A stretch of DNA of 31,585 nucleotides, taken from JBCCQH01 sp039024435. Its GTDB lineage: Bacteria > Bacteroidota > Bacteroidia > J057 > JADKCL01. Below, piece by piece: positions 24,900 through 31,585 of this stretch. Under the pieces are notes generated by a model. The model searched no databases and was not told the origin of the DNA. It worked only from the letters and a program-made list of their open reading frames with translations. Position 1 is the stretch's first letter; each line of letters begins with the position of its first letter. A program made the position numbers and the translations under genes. Where the stretch lies: assembly GCA_039024435.1 (NCBI GenBank), contig JBCCQH010000098.1:1-31585 (forward strand), written 5' to 3'.

Positions 24900-25592
24900 T
24901 TAGTCGCTTAGAGATATCGTAATATTCGAATCCGTACGTGGAGGGCGCCTCTGCTTTGGGATAAACTTCCAGTCGCGCGGAACATTCCGTGTAAATATCT
25001 GATCCGAAATGACCAGTTCGTAAGGGAACAGTACCTTTTCCCCGTAGTGTCGGATAAACTCTCGCTTTGCCCGATCGAATGCGCTCGAAATCGTCGTTCC
25101 ACAAATGCAGAGCTGCGCATAAAACAGGTAGGCAAAGTGCATCCCATGGTGATCTTCCAACAGCGAAGTGGTACCAATTGCACACGGAATACCGACCTTA
25201 TCCGAGGTTAAATACCGGGCAATTGAAATTGATTCGCAAGAGTTCAGGAATACCAAACGAAAGGCTCGCATTCGGCCCAGTAAATCGGCAAAATTGACCG
25301 CATCGTAGTTCCTTAGGGTGACGCCTGCCTCCGAATCGAGCAGCGCGATGACCCCGGGACGAGAGTGTCCAGCATAATGAAATATATCGTACCGGGAGTT
25401 GCTCCTCACCAAATCTCTCTTCAAGCTCTGCGGAGTCGCTTTGAAGTTGGTTGTGAAGGTTACACTTTCACTAACCGTTGCAAATAACGAGACTATCTGA
25501 CGCAATTCCTGATGGAGAAATTCAAGGTGGGCCTCGGACAACTTCCAGTCGTTTGCCGTTGCAAAATATACTTGTCGTCTTCTAGGTCTCAT
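24900..25592 (-). CDS. CHAT-domain caspase-like protease
   Basis: A 230-aa protein consisting mostly of a CHAT domain (caspase HetF associated with TPRs, peptidase clan CD). The His/Cys dyad is visible: His76 in IFHYAGHS and Cys119 in LVFLNSCES, with the following GIPCAIGTTSLLEDHHGMHFAYLFYAQL as the usual second half. The N-terminal region (VYFATANDWKLSEAHLEFLHQELRQI) fits the strand/helix pair that precedes the His strand. CHAT proteases act in bacterial conflict and cell-death systems, including TPR-CHAT of type III-E CRISPR. It is the first gene at the right edge of the island, 26 bases from the direct repeat, so its promoter must lie in or beside that repeat. Confidence 0.85.
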   Translation of the reverse strand: MRPRRRQVYFATANDWKLSEAHLEFLHQELRQIVSLFATVSESVTFTTNFKATPQSLKRDLVRSNSRYDIFHYAGHSRPGVIALLDSEAGVTLRNYDAVNFADLLGRMRAFRLVFLNSCESISIARYLTSDKVGIPCAIGTTSLLEDHHGMHFAYLFYAQLCICGTTISSAFDRAKREFIRHYGEKVLFPYELVISDQIFTRNVPRDWKFIPKQRRPPRTDSNITISLSD

Positions 25593-25618
25593 CTGCCATT
25601 CTAAATTGTACTTTCCTA

Positions 25619-25776
25619 TTCATCATGTCCACCTCCGACAACCCCATCGACAAAGCCACCGCCTACCAGTACAACGTCGCCGGCTACATCGTCAAGCCCC
25701 TCTCCGCCGAAAAGTTCAACCAAGCAATCACGAAACTGGTGGCATTTTGGGAGATTTGTGAGTTTGTTTGAGGGCT
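25619..25776. repeat. 158-bp direct repeat, right copy (right boundary of island)
   Basis: A copy of the 3' third of the response-regulator gene (11802-11959), lacking the 5' two thirds. One base differs (C at 25717). It ends exactly at the first base of the pseH stop codon, so pseH is untouched. On the plus strand it reads as a 5'-truncated receiver domain and has no start of its own, so it is a gene fragment rather than a gene. Confidence 0.95.
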
Positions 25777-26342
25777 CAAGGAATCACCGGCAAGTTCTCC
25801 TCCCCACCGTACAGCTTCTCGACGTAGTAACTGCGGATCACCTTCCAGTCCCGGGCCAGTACGCCCATGCAGACGATATTTTGCGGCTTCCCGTCCTTCA
25901 CGATGTGCTCCCGGAAAAATCCCTCCCGCCGAAAGCCAAACTTCGAGTGCAGCGCAATCACATTTTCATTCCAATCGAACACCTCGCAGTACAGCTTGTT
26001 CAGCCCGAGGTGATCAAACACGTAGCGCAGCACGTTGAACTCCACTTTTGAAGCCAAACCGAGCCCCCGCAGATCCGCCACACCAAAATAGAACCCCCAG
26101 TTGCAGCGCCGGTGGGCAGGACTGATTTCGGCAATGTTGACCAGACCGATGGGGCGCTCCCCATAGCGAATGAGCCAATAACGCTTAGTGGCATCCTGAG
26201 AAATCCGTGCAAACCACGCGACTTGCTCCTCCGCCGAAATCAGTTGATCGGTGTACATGTAGCGCGAAACTTCCGGTGAATTGCGCCACTGGCGCACCGT
26301 TTCCAGGTCTTCGCGGGCGAGGAGGTGGAGGGTCATGTCCAT
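25776..26342 (-). CDS. pseH: PseH-like GNAT acetyltransferase
   Basis: An acetyltransferase of about 188 aa in the GNAT fold that acetylates the 4-amino group of the UDP-linked 4-amino-4,6-dideoxy sugar precursor in nonulosonic acid synthesis. Visible are LREDL-like LLAREDLETVRQWRNSPEVSRYMYTDQLIS at the N-terminus (typical of PseH), the strand IGLVNIAEISPAHRRCNWGFYFG, the acetyl-CoA loop region LRGLGLASKVEFNVLRYVF, and NENVIALHSKFGFRREGFFREH. I chose the ATG at 26342 (MDMTLHLL); one at 26369 is possible. The stop touches the right direct repeat. It follows pseG after a 180-base gap, so it may have its own promoter. Confidence 0.85.
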   Translation of the reverse strand: MDMTLHLLAREDLETVRQWRNSPEVSRYMYTDQLISAEEQVAWFARISQDATKRYWLIRYGERPIGLVNIAEISPAHRRCNWGFYFGVADLRGLGLASKVEFNVLRYVFDHLGLNKLYCEVFDWNENVIALHSKFGFRREGFFREHIVKDGKPQNIVCMGVLARDWKVIRSYYVEKLYGGEENLPVIP

Positions 26343-26404
26343 GAAGTGAAGATACGGATTGTTCCGCAACGAACGAACCAGATGGGGCCGAGGACAATTT
26401 TACC

Positions 26405-26436
26405 CCGGAAGTGGTGGAGCGGAGATAAACTTCCGG
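26405..26436. other. Inverted repeat between pseG and pseH
   Basis: CCGGAAGT (26405-26412) and ACTTCCGG (26429-26436) are exact complements around 16 bases. No T run follows on either strand, so an operator or a transcript-stabilising stem is more likely than a terminator. It lies in the 180-base gap upstream of pseH. Confidence 0.4.
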
Positions 26437-26522
26437 CGCCAAGTTAGGAAGGCGCTGCGATACGCAAAATCCCCCCCCAAAATCGATCCTCAACCGAAAA
26501 GCACCCGGTCCAAGGTGCCCCC

Positions 26523-27545
26523 TCAAATCCACCCTTCAAACACCTCAAACAATTTTTCCCGCTGCCGGCCGCCAAAGACCGTCTGCTGGCGTTGAATCAT
26601 CCGGCGGGCCGGTGCCACCGCCCGGATCCGCGCCGCCAATTCCGGGATACCCGCGGTTTGCAGATCCCCCAATGGCGCCGCCAATCCCCGGGAGGTCAGA
26701 TAATCGTAGAAATGGACCTGGTTCTCCGCATAGTGCCCCACAAACAGTCGCATCCCTACCGAAGCGGCCTCCATCGACAGGCTACTGGCCGGAGTCAGCG
26801 CACTCCCGCAACTTTGCATGGCCGCGGCCATTTCCCCCGCATCCAAATTCACGAGGAGTTGCACCGGAAATGGAAGTTGTGGCACCAGGCTCTCCAAGTC
26901 GGCCCGGTGCGGATTGGCACTGCCGATGACCACCAGCGCGTGCGCCACCCTGGGCACCCGCAAAAGCGCTTCCAGTGCCTTGCGGTTCAAATTGTGGGGA
27001 TCAGCTCCTCCCATGCAAACAAAAAACCGATTCGGATCGGCAAAGGTCCGCGTGGAGGGGTCCACGTTCAAAAACGGCGCCCTAAGCAAGGCGTACTGCG
27101 GCCCCAGATACAAACGGGTATACGGCTCCGTTTGGTAGGCCGAAGGCGAGATGCCACCCTGGTGATTGATCACCGCATCCGCATACATGTGGTGGGCATG
27201 CAAATCGTCAATCACCGCCAAAAAACGGTGACCATCGTCGCGTACCCCCTTTTGATAAACCGAATCAAAACGGTAGCCATCCAGCACCACGATGTCTCCC
27301 GGTTGCAATTGGCCGGTAAAGTGGTCCAAATCAGCGTGCAGATCTTCATTTTCCGGCAACCCCAGTACCCGGTCTGCATCCTTGAGGATCATGTCGGTCA
27401 CCGCTGCGCCCGGTGCTTGAATCGCAAATTCAGTCCGAAAATGCTTGCGCAACATGCTGCTCAGGGCCAAACAGCGCACCACGTGGCCCAAACCGATGGT
27501 CGAATTGCCATCCGCACGAAATACAATTCTACGCCGGGTCCGCAT
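26523..27545 (-). CDS. pseG: PseG-like UDP-sugar hydrolase
   Basis: A 341-aa GT-B-fold enzyme that removes UDP from the diacetamido-trideoxy-hexose before condensation with PEP. The N-terminal loop ADGNSTIGLGHVVRCLALS carries the GxGHxxRC signature with the catalytic His. A GxVVLDGYRFD segment and the nucleotide-binding half (FFVCMGGADPHNLNRKAL, later ALTPASSLSMEAASVG) follow the family order. The frame is open up to 27833, but that would overlap the upstream gene by 300 bases in another frame. The ATG at 27545 gives the right N-terminus and a 17-base overlap with the upstream stop. Confidence 0.88.
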   Translation of the reverse strand: MRTRRRIVFRADGNSTIGLGHVVRCLALSSMLRKHFRTEFAIQAPGAAVTDMILKDADRVLGLPENEDLHADLDHFTGQLQPGDIVVLDGYRFDSVYQKGVRDDGHRFLAVIDDLHAHHMYADAVINHQGGISPSAYQTEPYTRLYLGPQYALLRAPFLNVDPSTRTFADPNRFFVCMGGADPHNLNRKALEALLRVPRVAHALVVIGSANPHRADLESLVPQLPFPVQLLVNLDAGEMAAAMQSCGSALTPASSLSMEAASVGMRLFVGHYAENQVHFYDYLTSRGLAAPLGDLQTAGIPELAARIRAVAPARRMIQRQQTVFGGRQREKLFEVFEGWI

Positions 27546-29208
27546 GGTAAGTCTTTCTGATAATGTATTCCAAATTGCGCTGCTGATCGATGAATTCACC
27601 AAACGTGACGGTGGTGCCCCGGGGCAGCTTGACCGGAGCATCCGATGGAATGGTTTTGAACGTACCGACCCCAGCGAGAACATCGGCGAGTTGCAGGTCA
27701 CGGAAGCGCGCGGGATTGATTTTGCCCACCAACTGCAAGACACGTTCCAGATCCGCTTCGTAATCCACCGTGAGCGCGTAGCTCCACAGCGCTTCGCCCC
27801 GGAACGCGACATCGATTGCCCCTTTGCGCCCACCGGGAATGTCCATCACGAACCAGCTCAGGTACTCGCTGGTATTGGGATCTTCGATGTGCTGGTAGAG
27901 GTACTGGAGGTAGCCGATGGAATACAACTCCGCACTGATCCCGATGGGCAGATTGTTCGCGCGGACGTAATCCAGGTCGTGCTCCAGGTAAAGCTCGATC
28001 ATCGCGTCGATGATGTCCGGGTCGCAGAGCGGATTGTCGCCCGTGATGCGCAGCACCGCCCCGGCTTTTTCCTGTTCGGCGGCGTCGAGCATCCGGTCCA
28101 GCACCGAAAGCGGATCCCCGGCAAATGCCGCCAAACCGCGTTTCTCCGCTTCTTCGACCAAGCGCTGGTCCTCTTCCAGGTGGGAAGTGGCCAGCATAAA
28201 TTTGCGGGTGTATTGCGAGCGGCCCAGCCGATCCGCCAGGTCAAAAATCAGCATGTCATCCCGCAAGGGGCGGATGACTTTCTCTTTCAGGCGGTGGCTC
28301 TTGAGCCGGGCAATGAGCAGCCCCACGACATTGGCCTTGTCGTGCGTCCGGTACTGGTAGTCGTAGAAATTCAGGCCACGGTCACTCCGGTACACCTTGG
28401 GTCCGTCCGCTTCGGGAAAATACTTCTTGTAGAGGACATTGCGGAAAGCGACTTCGGCAGGGACCGGGTGCTTGATGCCCTTACCGAGCACCTTGCGGTA
28501 GCGCCGCACCTCCTGCACCAGCACCGCAAAGGCTTCCTTTTCCAGGGAAACCTGCCAGTCGTAGTAGCGGTCGTTGCGCGATACCGTGATGTGCTTTTCC
28601 AGGTAAGTGCAGCCTTTGGCCAGGCACATGAGCGGCACCCCCTTCGTGTCCAGGCTGTGATCGGCGAAACCCACCGGCAACTGCCACCGCGCCCGCATGT
28701 GGTCCAGTGCATTCAAGTTCAGGTCTTCCCCCTCCGTCGGGTAATTGCTGAACCCGTGGATCAGGCACTCGATGCGTTCCCGGCCCAGCACCCCAAGCGC
28801 CCGGTCAATGTCGCGCGCGGTCGCGGCCTGGGTTTCGAGGAGCACCCGCAGGTCGTGGGCCACGATTGCTTCCAGAAAAGGCAAGTTCAGGATATCGGTG
28901 GCGTGGATCTTGACCAATTTGTACCCGGCGGCGACCACCAGGTCCAGTGAGGGGCCATCCAGGGGACAGGGCACCACCGCGAGGTCCAATTCCCGGCACC
29001 GGACAAATACCTGTGCCCATTCGGCATCGCTAAACTCAATTTCCTCCACGATGTCCCGCCGCTCGTATTCCGGCTCACAAAATGCGTCCGTGCGAAATAC
29101 CTGCACGGTAAACAGGTCGGCCCCGGCGTAGGCGGCCGCTTCCGCCATTCCCAGGAGAACCTCCAGCTTGCCCTGGTGGTTCGATGCGCTTTCGGCTATG
29201 ATTTTCAT
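27529..29208 (-). CDS. Fused NeuB/SpsE sugar-acid synthase and SpsF-type CMP-transferase
   Basis: A 559-aa two-domain enzyme. Residues 1-255 are a NeuB-type TIM barrel that condenses a 6-deoxy-hexosamine with phosphoenolpyruvate: MKIIAESASNHQGKLEVLLGMAEAAAYAGAD, KIHATDILNLPFLEAI, GFSNYPTEGEDLNL, PVGFADHSLDTKGVPLM and YLEKHITVSRND. The usual C-terminal SAF (antifreeze-like) domain is missing; only a short link remains at 255-295. Residues 296-530 are an SpsF-type cytidylyltransferase (LIARLKSHRLKEKVIRPL, then DVL-like DPLSVLDRMLDAAEQ, RITGDNPLCDPDIIDAMI, GISAELYS). Separate spsE-spsF-spsG genes are the better-known arrangement. Fusion here would channel the sugar acid straight to CMP activation. 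It lies 15 bases after the SDR stop and overlaps pseG. Confidence 0.85.
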   Translation of the reverse strand: MKIIAESASNHQGKLEVLLGMAEAAAYAGADLFTVQVFRTDAFCEPEYERRDIVEEIEFSDAEWAQVFVRCRELDLAVVPCPLDGPSLDLVVAAGYKLVKIHATDILNLPFLEAIVAHDLRVLLETQAATARDIDRALGVLGRERIECLIHGFSNYPTEGEDLNLNALDHMRARWQLPVGFADHSLDTKGVPLMCLAKGCTYLEKHITVSRNDRYYDWQVSLEKEAFAVLVQEVRRYRKVLGKGIKHPVPAEVAFRNVLYKKYFPEADGPKVYRSDRGLNFYDYQYRTHDKANVVGLLIARLKSHRLKEKVIRPLRDDMLIFDLADRLGRSQYTRKFMLATSHLEEDQRLVEEAEKRGLAAFAGDPLSVLDRMLDAAEQEKAGAVLRITGDNPLCDPDIIDAMIELYLEHDLDYVRANNLPIGISAELYSIGYLQYLYQHIEDPNTSEYLSWFVMDIPGGRKGAIDVAFRGEALWSYALTVDYEADLERVLQLVGKINPARFRDLQLADVLAGVGTFKTIPSDAPVKLPRGTTVTFGEFIDQQRNLEYIIRKTYHADPA

Positions 29209-29223
29209 GCGTAATGTGTTCGT

Positions 29224-29982
29224 TTACCAAATCGTCCATCCACTGTCCACCACCAGGTTGTGCCCGGTCATGCCCCGGGAGGCCTCCGACAGCAAAAATG
29301 CGAGGGCCCCCGGCGCTTCCGTATCGTCCAGCATCCGGGCCTGCGGATTCAGGCGGCGGTAGCGTTCCACGAAGTCTTCCGGGGCGCGACCGCCGAATCC
29401 GCCGTAAGATATCGCATTTACCCGGATGTTGCGGGGGGCGAGGCGCACTGCCAGTTCTTTCGTGAGGTGGATCTGAGCCGCCTTCGCGACCCCGTAATTG
29501 ATCGGACTTTGCTGGTCAAAATCAGTATACAACTCGCGGTTGGGCGCGACCATGCCGTACATCGAACTGATGTTGACGACATTTTCCAGGCGGCTGTCCG
29601 GCATCAGCGCCAGGCGCATCGTCAAATCGTAAGGAATGACCACGTCCATGCGCAGCTCGGCCAAAAAATCCGCCGGAGAAATCGTGCCATCGGACTGAAT
29701 GTTGAAGTAGTTCAAGCTGCGGGCGTTGTGGACCACCGCGTGGGGCTGCAGATCATGGTCCGCGAAGAATTCCTCCGCTTCCTGCACTGCATCCGCGTGC
29801 TCCAGGTCCAGCTCAATTCCGTGAAACTCCCCTTCGTCGGGCAGTTCCTGCGCGAGGGCCAGCAGATTGCTTTGGGAGCGGGAATTGGTGATGACCGTAT
29901 GCCCCTGGGCGAGGAGATGCGCCACGAATTGCCGCCCCAACTTGCCGGTTCCACCGGTGATAAAGATGATTTTCTTATCCAT
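29224..29982 (-). CDS. Short-chain dehydrogenase/reductase in the sugar-acid operon
   Basis: A 252-aa Rossmann-fold NAD(P)-dependent oxidoreductase. The cofactor loop is TGGTGKLG near residue 9, NAR in VVHNARSLN replaces the usual NAG, the catalytic Ser lies in NISSMYG and the Tyr/Lys pair in YGVAKAA. The C-terminus (GMTGHNLVVDSGWTIW) is of the classical FabG-like type. The frame is open from 30012, but the ATG at 29982 overlaps the stop of the oxidoreductase upstream by eight bases and starts directly before the first beta strand. SDRs of this type accompany PseI/NeuB genes in surface-sugar loci and probably modify the sugar acid or its precursor; the exact substrate is unknown. Confidence 0.86.
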   Translation of the reverse strand: MDKKIIFITGGTGKLGRQFVAHLLAQGHTVITNSRSQSNLLALAQELPDEGEFHGIELDLEHADAVQEAEEFFADHDLQPHAVVHNARSLNYFNIQSDGTISPADFLAELRMDVVIPYDLTMRLALMPDSRLENVVNISSMYGMVAPNRELYTDFDQQSPINYGVAKAAQIHLTKELAVRLAPRNIRVNAISYGGFGGRAPEDFVERYRRLNPQARMLDDTEAPGALAFLLSEASRGMTGHNLVVDSGWTIW

Positions 29983-30892
29983 GCCGCGCTCCTTTTTCGA
30001 TGATTTCGACAACCCGGGTCAAAAACGCCCGCTCCGAGCGCACCGATTTGCTACGTACCCCCGCAACGAAGTCCCGCAAAGCACCCTTGAACGCCTTGAA
30101 AGTATCGCGGAAGGTCAACTCCCGAAAGCCTCGGGTTCCGTAGACCGTCAATTTGAGGGGGCTGGCCACGGCCCCGGTCACCTTGAAAAGCGCTTGTCGG
30201 CCACTCTCCCAAGTCACCGTGACCAGATTGATATCTCCCGTCCCGGTGTTCTCGACCCGCGCTAAGTCTTCCGTCACCAGCGCTGCATCCAAACGCAGCA
30301 CGGGATCGATGAGGTGGACGCCGTATTTCGCCCAGGACTTGGGAATGGAAGCTTCGATCAAGCGGACCTCCCCGATGGCCGCGCGGTCAGCTTCGGAAAG
30401 TTTAAATTCTTCGGCGTAGCCCACCGCCGAGCAGGAAAACAACTGTCCGGGCCACTGTTCGTGGGCGTACAGCGCATCCAGGGTCGCCACCTCCGTAGCC
30501 ACCGGCTTGTCAATATAGATCGGCCGGCCCGCTTCCAGAAAAGGGCGCGCCATGGCGAGGTGGTTTTCCGGATCGTCCCGGGCGAGCAGCACCGCATCTA
30601 CCTCGGGCAACATATCGGTCATCTCGGCCACAATGTGGGGGATGCGGGCCGCATCGGCCACCGCTCGAGAAAGTGCGGGATCCTGGGTCCAGATATGGGT
30701 CACGGTCGCGTCCGGAAGGGCCGCATCCGGCCAGGCTTGCTCCGCGAGGTATTGAGGGATCACCGGAAAAGGACAGTGGGCCATGGCTTCGGGGTCGTAG
30801 CCATTAAAAATGGCGGACCACGAATACGGATGGCCGTTGCCTTCGCTCAGTCCGATGATGCCCAAACGCAGGGGTGCAAGTTGATTGTGCAT
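29975..30892 (-). CDS. Gfo/Idh/MocA-family oxidoreductase
   Basis: A 305-aa NAD(P)-dependent sugar oxidoreductase. The N-terminus (LRLGIIGLSEGNGHPYSW) is a Rossmann strand with a variant loop, followed by VDAVLLARDDPENHLAMARPFLEAGRPIYIDKPVA, in which DKP replaces the family's EKP and the Lys is kept. The second half is the alpha/beta substrate domain (GEVRLIEASIPKSWAKYGVHLIDPVLRL with a His/Asp-containing helix). The frame is open from 30928, but the ATG at 30892 starts closer to the Rossmann strand. It is the first biosynthetic gene of the visible nonulosonate operon and probably acts on a UDP- or free amino sugar. Confidence 0.83.
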   Translation of the reverse strand: MHNQLAPLRLGIIGLSEGNGHPYSWSAIFNGYDPEAMAHCPFPVIPQYLAEQAWPDAALPDATVTHIWTQDPALSRAVADAARIPHIVAEMTDMLPEVDAVLLARDDPENHLAMARPFLEAGRPIYIDKPVATEVATLDALYAHEQWPGQLFSCSAVGYAEEFKLSEADRAAIGEVRLIEASIPKSWAKYGVHLIDPVLRLDAALVTEDLARVENTGTGDINLVTVTWESGRQALFKVTGAVASPLKLTVYGTRGFRELTFRDTFKAFKGALRDFVAGVRSKSVRSERAFLTRVVEIIEKGARHG

Positions 30893-30934
30893 GACCGGCA
30901 ATTTCGGGGGAATCGGGCAAGGTCGCAAGCCGAT

Positions 30935-31141
30935 TTACCGAGGCGATTCGGAATTTTCTGATTCGTCGCGGTGAATCCCGTACCGGGTCGTCTTGGGCAG
31001 ATCCCGGGGATCGATCTCGACCACCTTCCCATCCTGCCAAAGCACAACTTTCGAATTTTTGTAGATTTTGAATTCGATCATGCGTTCGTAGGCGATCTCC
31101 ATGCCACGGAGGATTTTTTTCGCCAAAGGGCTGGGTTCCAT
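30935..31141 (-). CDS. Small basic/acidic protein next to a zeta-like ATPase remnant
   Basis: A 68-aa soluble protein: a helix (LAKKILRGMEIAYERMIEFKIYKNS) followed by a strand with a DGKVVEIDP turn. It lies 17 bases downstream of the truncated zeta-type ATPase on the same strand. Zeta-like ATPase genes commonly have a small partner gene beside them, and this is probably that partner. A similar role as antitoxin or accessory protein is inference. The stop lies 42 bases before the oxidoreductase start. Confidence 0.55.
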   Translation of the reverse strand: MEPSPLAKKILRGMEIAYERMIEFKIYKNSKVVLWQDGKVVEIDPRDLPKTTRYGIHRDESENSESPR

Positions 31142-31158
31142 TTCTTCATATCAGGCAG

Positions 31159-31350
31159 TCACAATTTGGTTCCAGATATCGAGATGGTATACTTTGGGGA
31201 TGGTATCAAGTAGAAGGGCGACAGCCCACGGGCAATCTCATCCGCATTGATGAAGGCTTCACAATCCAGTATCTCGGGCAATATTGTAAAGGAAGCCGTG
31301 GTCTTTCCCGCCCCATTGCATCCCGCAATGATATACATGTTTTTCACCAT
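31159..31350 (-). pseudogene. Truncated zeta-toxin-like P-loop ATPase
   Basis: Only the first ~45 residues of a zeta-type kinase remain. MYIIAGCNGAGKTTASF carries an intact Walker A, and INADEIARGLSPF is the conserved segment after it; then come about 17 unrelated residues and a stop. Full proteins of this group are about 190-200 aa and have a Walker B and lid region, absent here. The ATG at 31350 is the natural start (MVKNMYII); the longer frame to 31398 adds no conserved sequence. The lost portion could be an internal deletion joining the toxin start to the partner gene. Confidence 0.7.
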
Positions 31351-31444
31351 TTTGAATAAATATACACCTTTTGGATACAAAAAAGAAAAGCAGATCAAGT
31401 TTTAATTGCGCCCCCCAACCATTTTCCTGACCACAACGCGTCCC

Positions 31445-31583
31445 TAGAGGCTGTTTAAAATTGGTTTGTGAAATTTGCTATCGCAGATTTTTTTGTCTCT
31501 CAAAGCTCATTTTGGAGTCCATAGCCAAAGCTATGGGCGAGAAAATAGCTGAAGAGAGGCGGAAAAAGATGCCATAGCAAAAT
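31445..31583. repeat. 139-bp hairpin-forming interspersed repeat, right copy
   Basis: Reverse complement of 1-139 with five mismatches. It starts TAGAGGCTGTTTAAAA and ends at the window edge with GCCATAGCAAAAT. The central stem CCATAGC/GCTATGG is intact. No target-site duplication can be tested because the outer flank is missing. Confidence 0.85.
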
Positions 31584-31585
31584 CA

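Larger units (their letters stand above)
11960..25618. mobile_element. Genomic island inserted at the 3' end of a response-regulator gene
   Basis: The segment between the two 158-bp direct repeats carries ten genes. Recombination between the repeats would remove 13,817 bp and leave the response regulator converging on pseH with about 20 bases between their stops, a plausible ancestral layout. Base composition changes: hand counts of single 60-base lines gave 27 and 23 G/C inside (from 16561 and 24241) against 40 and 33 outside (from 3181 and 28141). This is the pattern of an element that integrates in the 3' end of a gene and restores it. No integrase, transposase or relaxase is visible inside, so the element is either defunct, mobilised in trans, or was brought in by homologous recombination. 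A misassembly at the repeat must also be excluded. Confidence 0.75.

Noticed and set aside
11960..25618. Integrase, transposase or CRISPR genes expected in a mobile island
   Set aside because: None was found on either strand, so I do not name an element class; the island call rests on the repeat, composition and context alone.
26405..26436. Intrinsic terminator of pseG
   Set aside because: The stem is real but no T run follows it on either strand.
27445..28950. 501-aa open frame on the plus strand opposite the NeuB-SpsF gene
   Set aside because: Antisense shadow; the translation is rich in Gln/His/Arg/Val with no motifs, and the minus-strand protein is conserved throughout.

Overview
The window looks like a Bacteroidota chromosome, probably near Saprospiria or another gliding/environmental lineage. 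The reasons are the purH-mreB-mreC-mreD-mrdA-rodA order, a type IX secretion sorting domain (8701-9057), and TAnnTTTG promoter elements. No rRNA, tRNA or CRISPR array was seen. Both ends carry the same 139-bp hairpin-forming repeat in inverted orientation (1-139 and 31445-31583), so this is probably a whole contig whose assembly stopped at an interspersed repeat.

Left part (395-11954, G/C-rich, mostly + strand): a PurN-PurH fusion followed by the elongasome operon mreB, mreC, mreD, mrdA (PBP2) and rodA, with overlapping stops and starts. Then comes a small secreted protein on the minus strand that is little more than a T9SS sorting tail, with a textbook terminator. RNase P RNA (rnpB) follows with its own promoter element and a UNCG-type terminator. 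A membrane PAS histidine kinase and a single-domain response regulator end this part.

Central part (11960-25618, visibly more A/T-rich): a 13.8-kb island inserted exactly at the 3' end of the response-regulator gene. It is bounded by a 158-bp direct repeat (11802-11959 = 25619-25776, one synonymous difference). Nine of its ten genes run leftwards: CHAT protease-like protein, helical-repeat protein, divergent sigma-70-like protein, an 849-aa orphan, an 863-aa protein that I read as a tandem array of SPFH/band-7-like units, a TerY-type vWA protein, a PP2C phosphatase, a variant Ser/Thr kinase, and a DUF4407 membrane protein. The tenth gene, a small exported protein, runs the other way. The kinase/PP2C/vWA core matches the known TerY-P triad. 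Its combination with an SPFH-like scaffold, DUF4407, a sigma-like factor and a CHAT/solenoid pair is the candidate undescribed system. I infer a phosphorylation-controlled membrane signalling or conflict system with a protease arm. The sequence does not prove that function.

Right part (25776-31350, minus strand, G/C-rich): a tightly packed nonulosonic (pseudaminic/legionaminic-like) acid operon. It holds a Gfo/Idh/MocA oxidoreductase, an SDR, a NeuB-SpsF fusion (sugar-acid synthase plus CMP-transferase), PseG and PseH. Upstream of it lie a small protein and a truncated zeta-toxin-like ATPase, probably a decayed pair.
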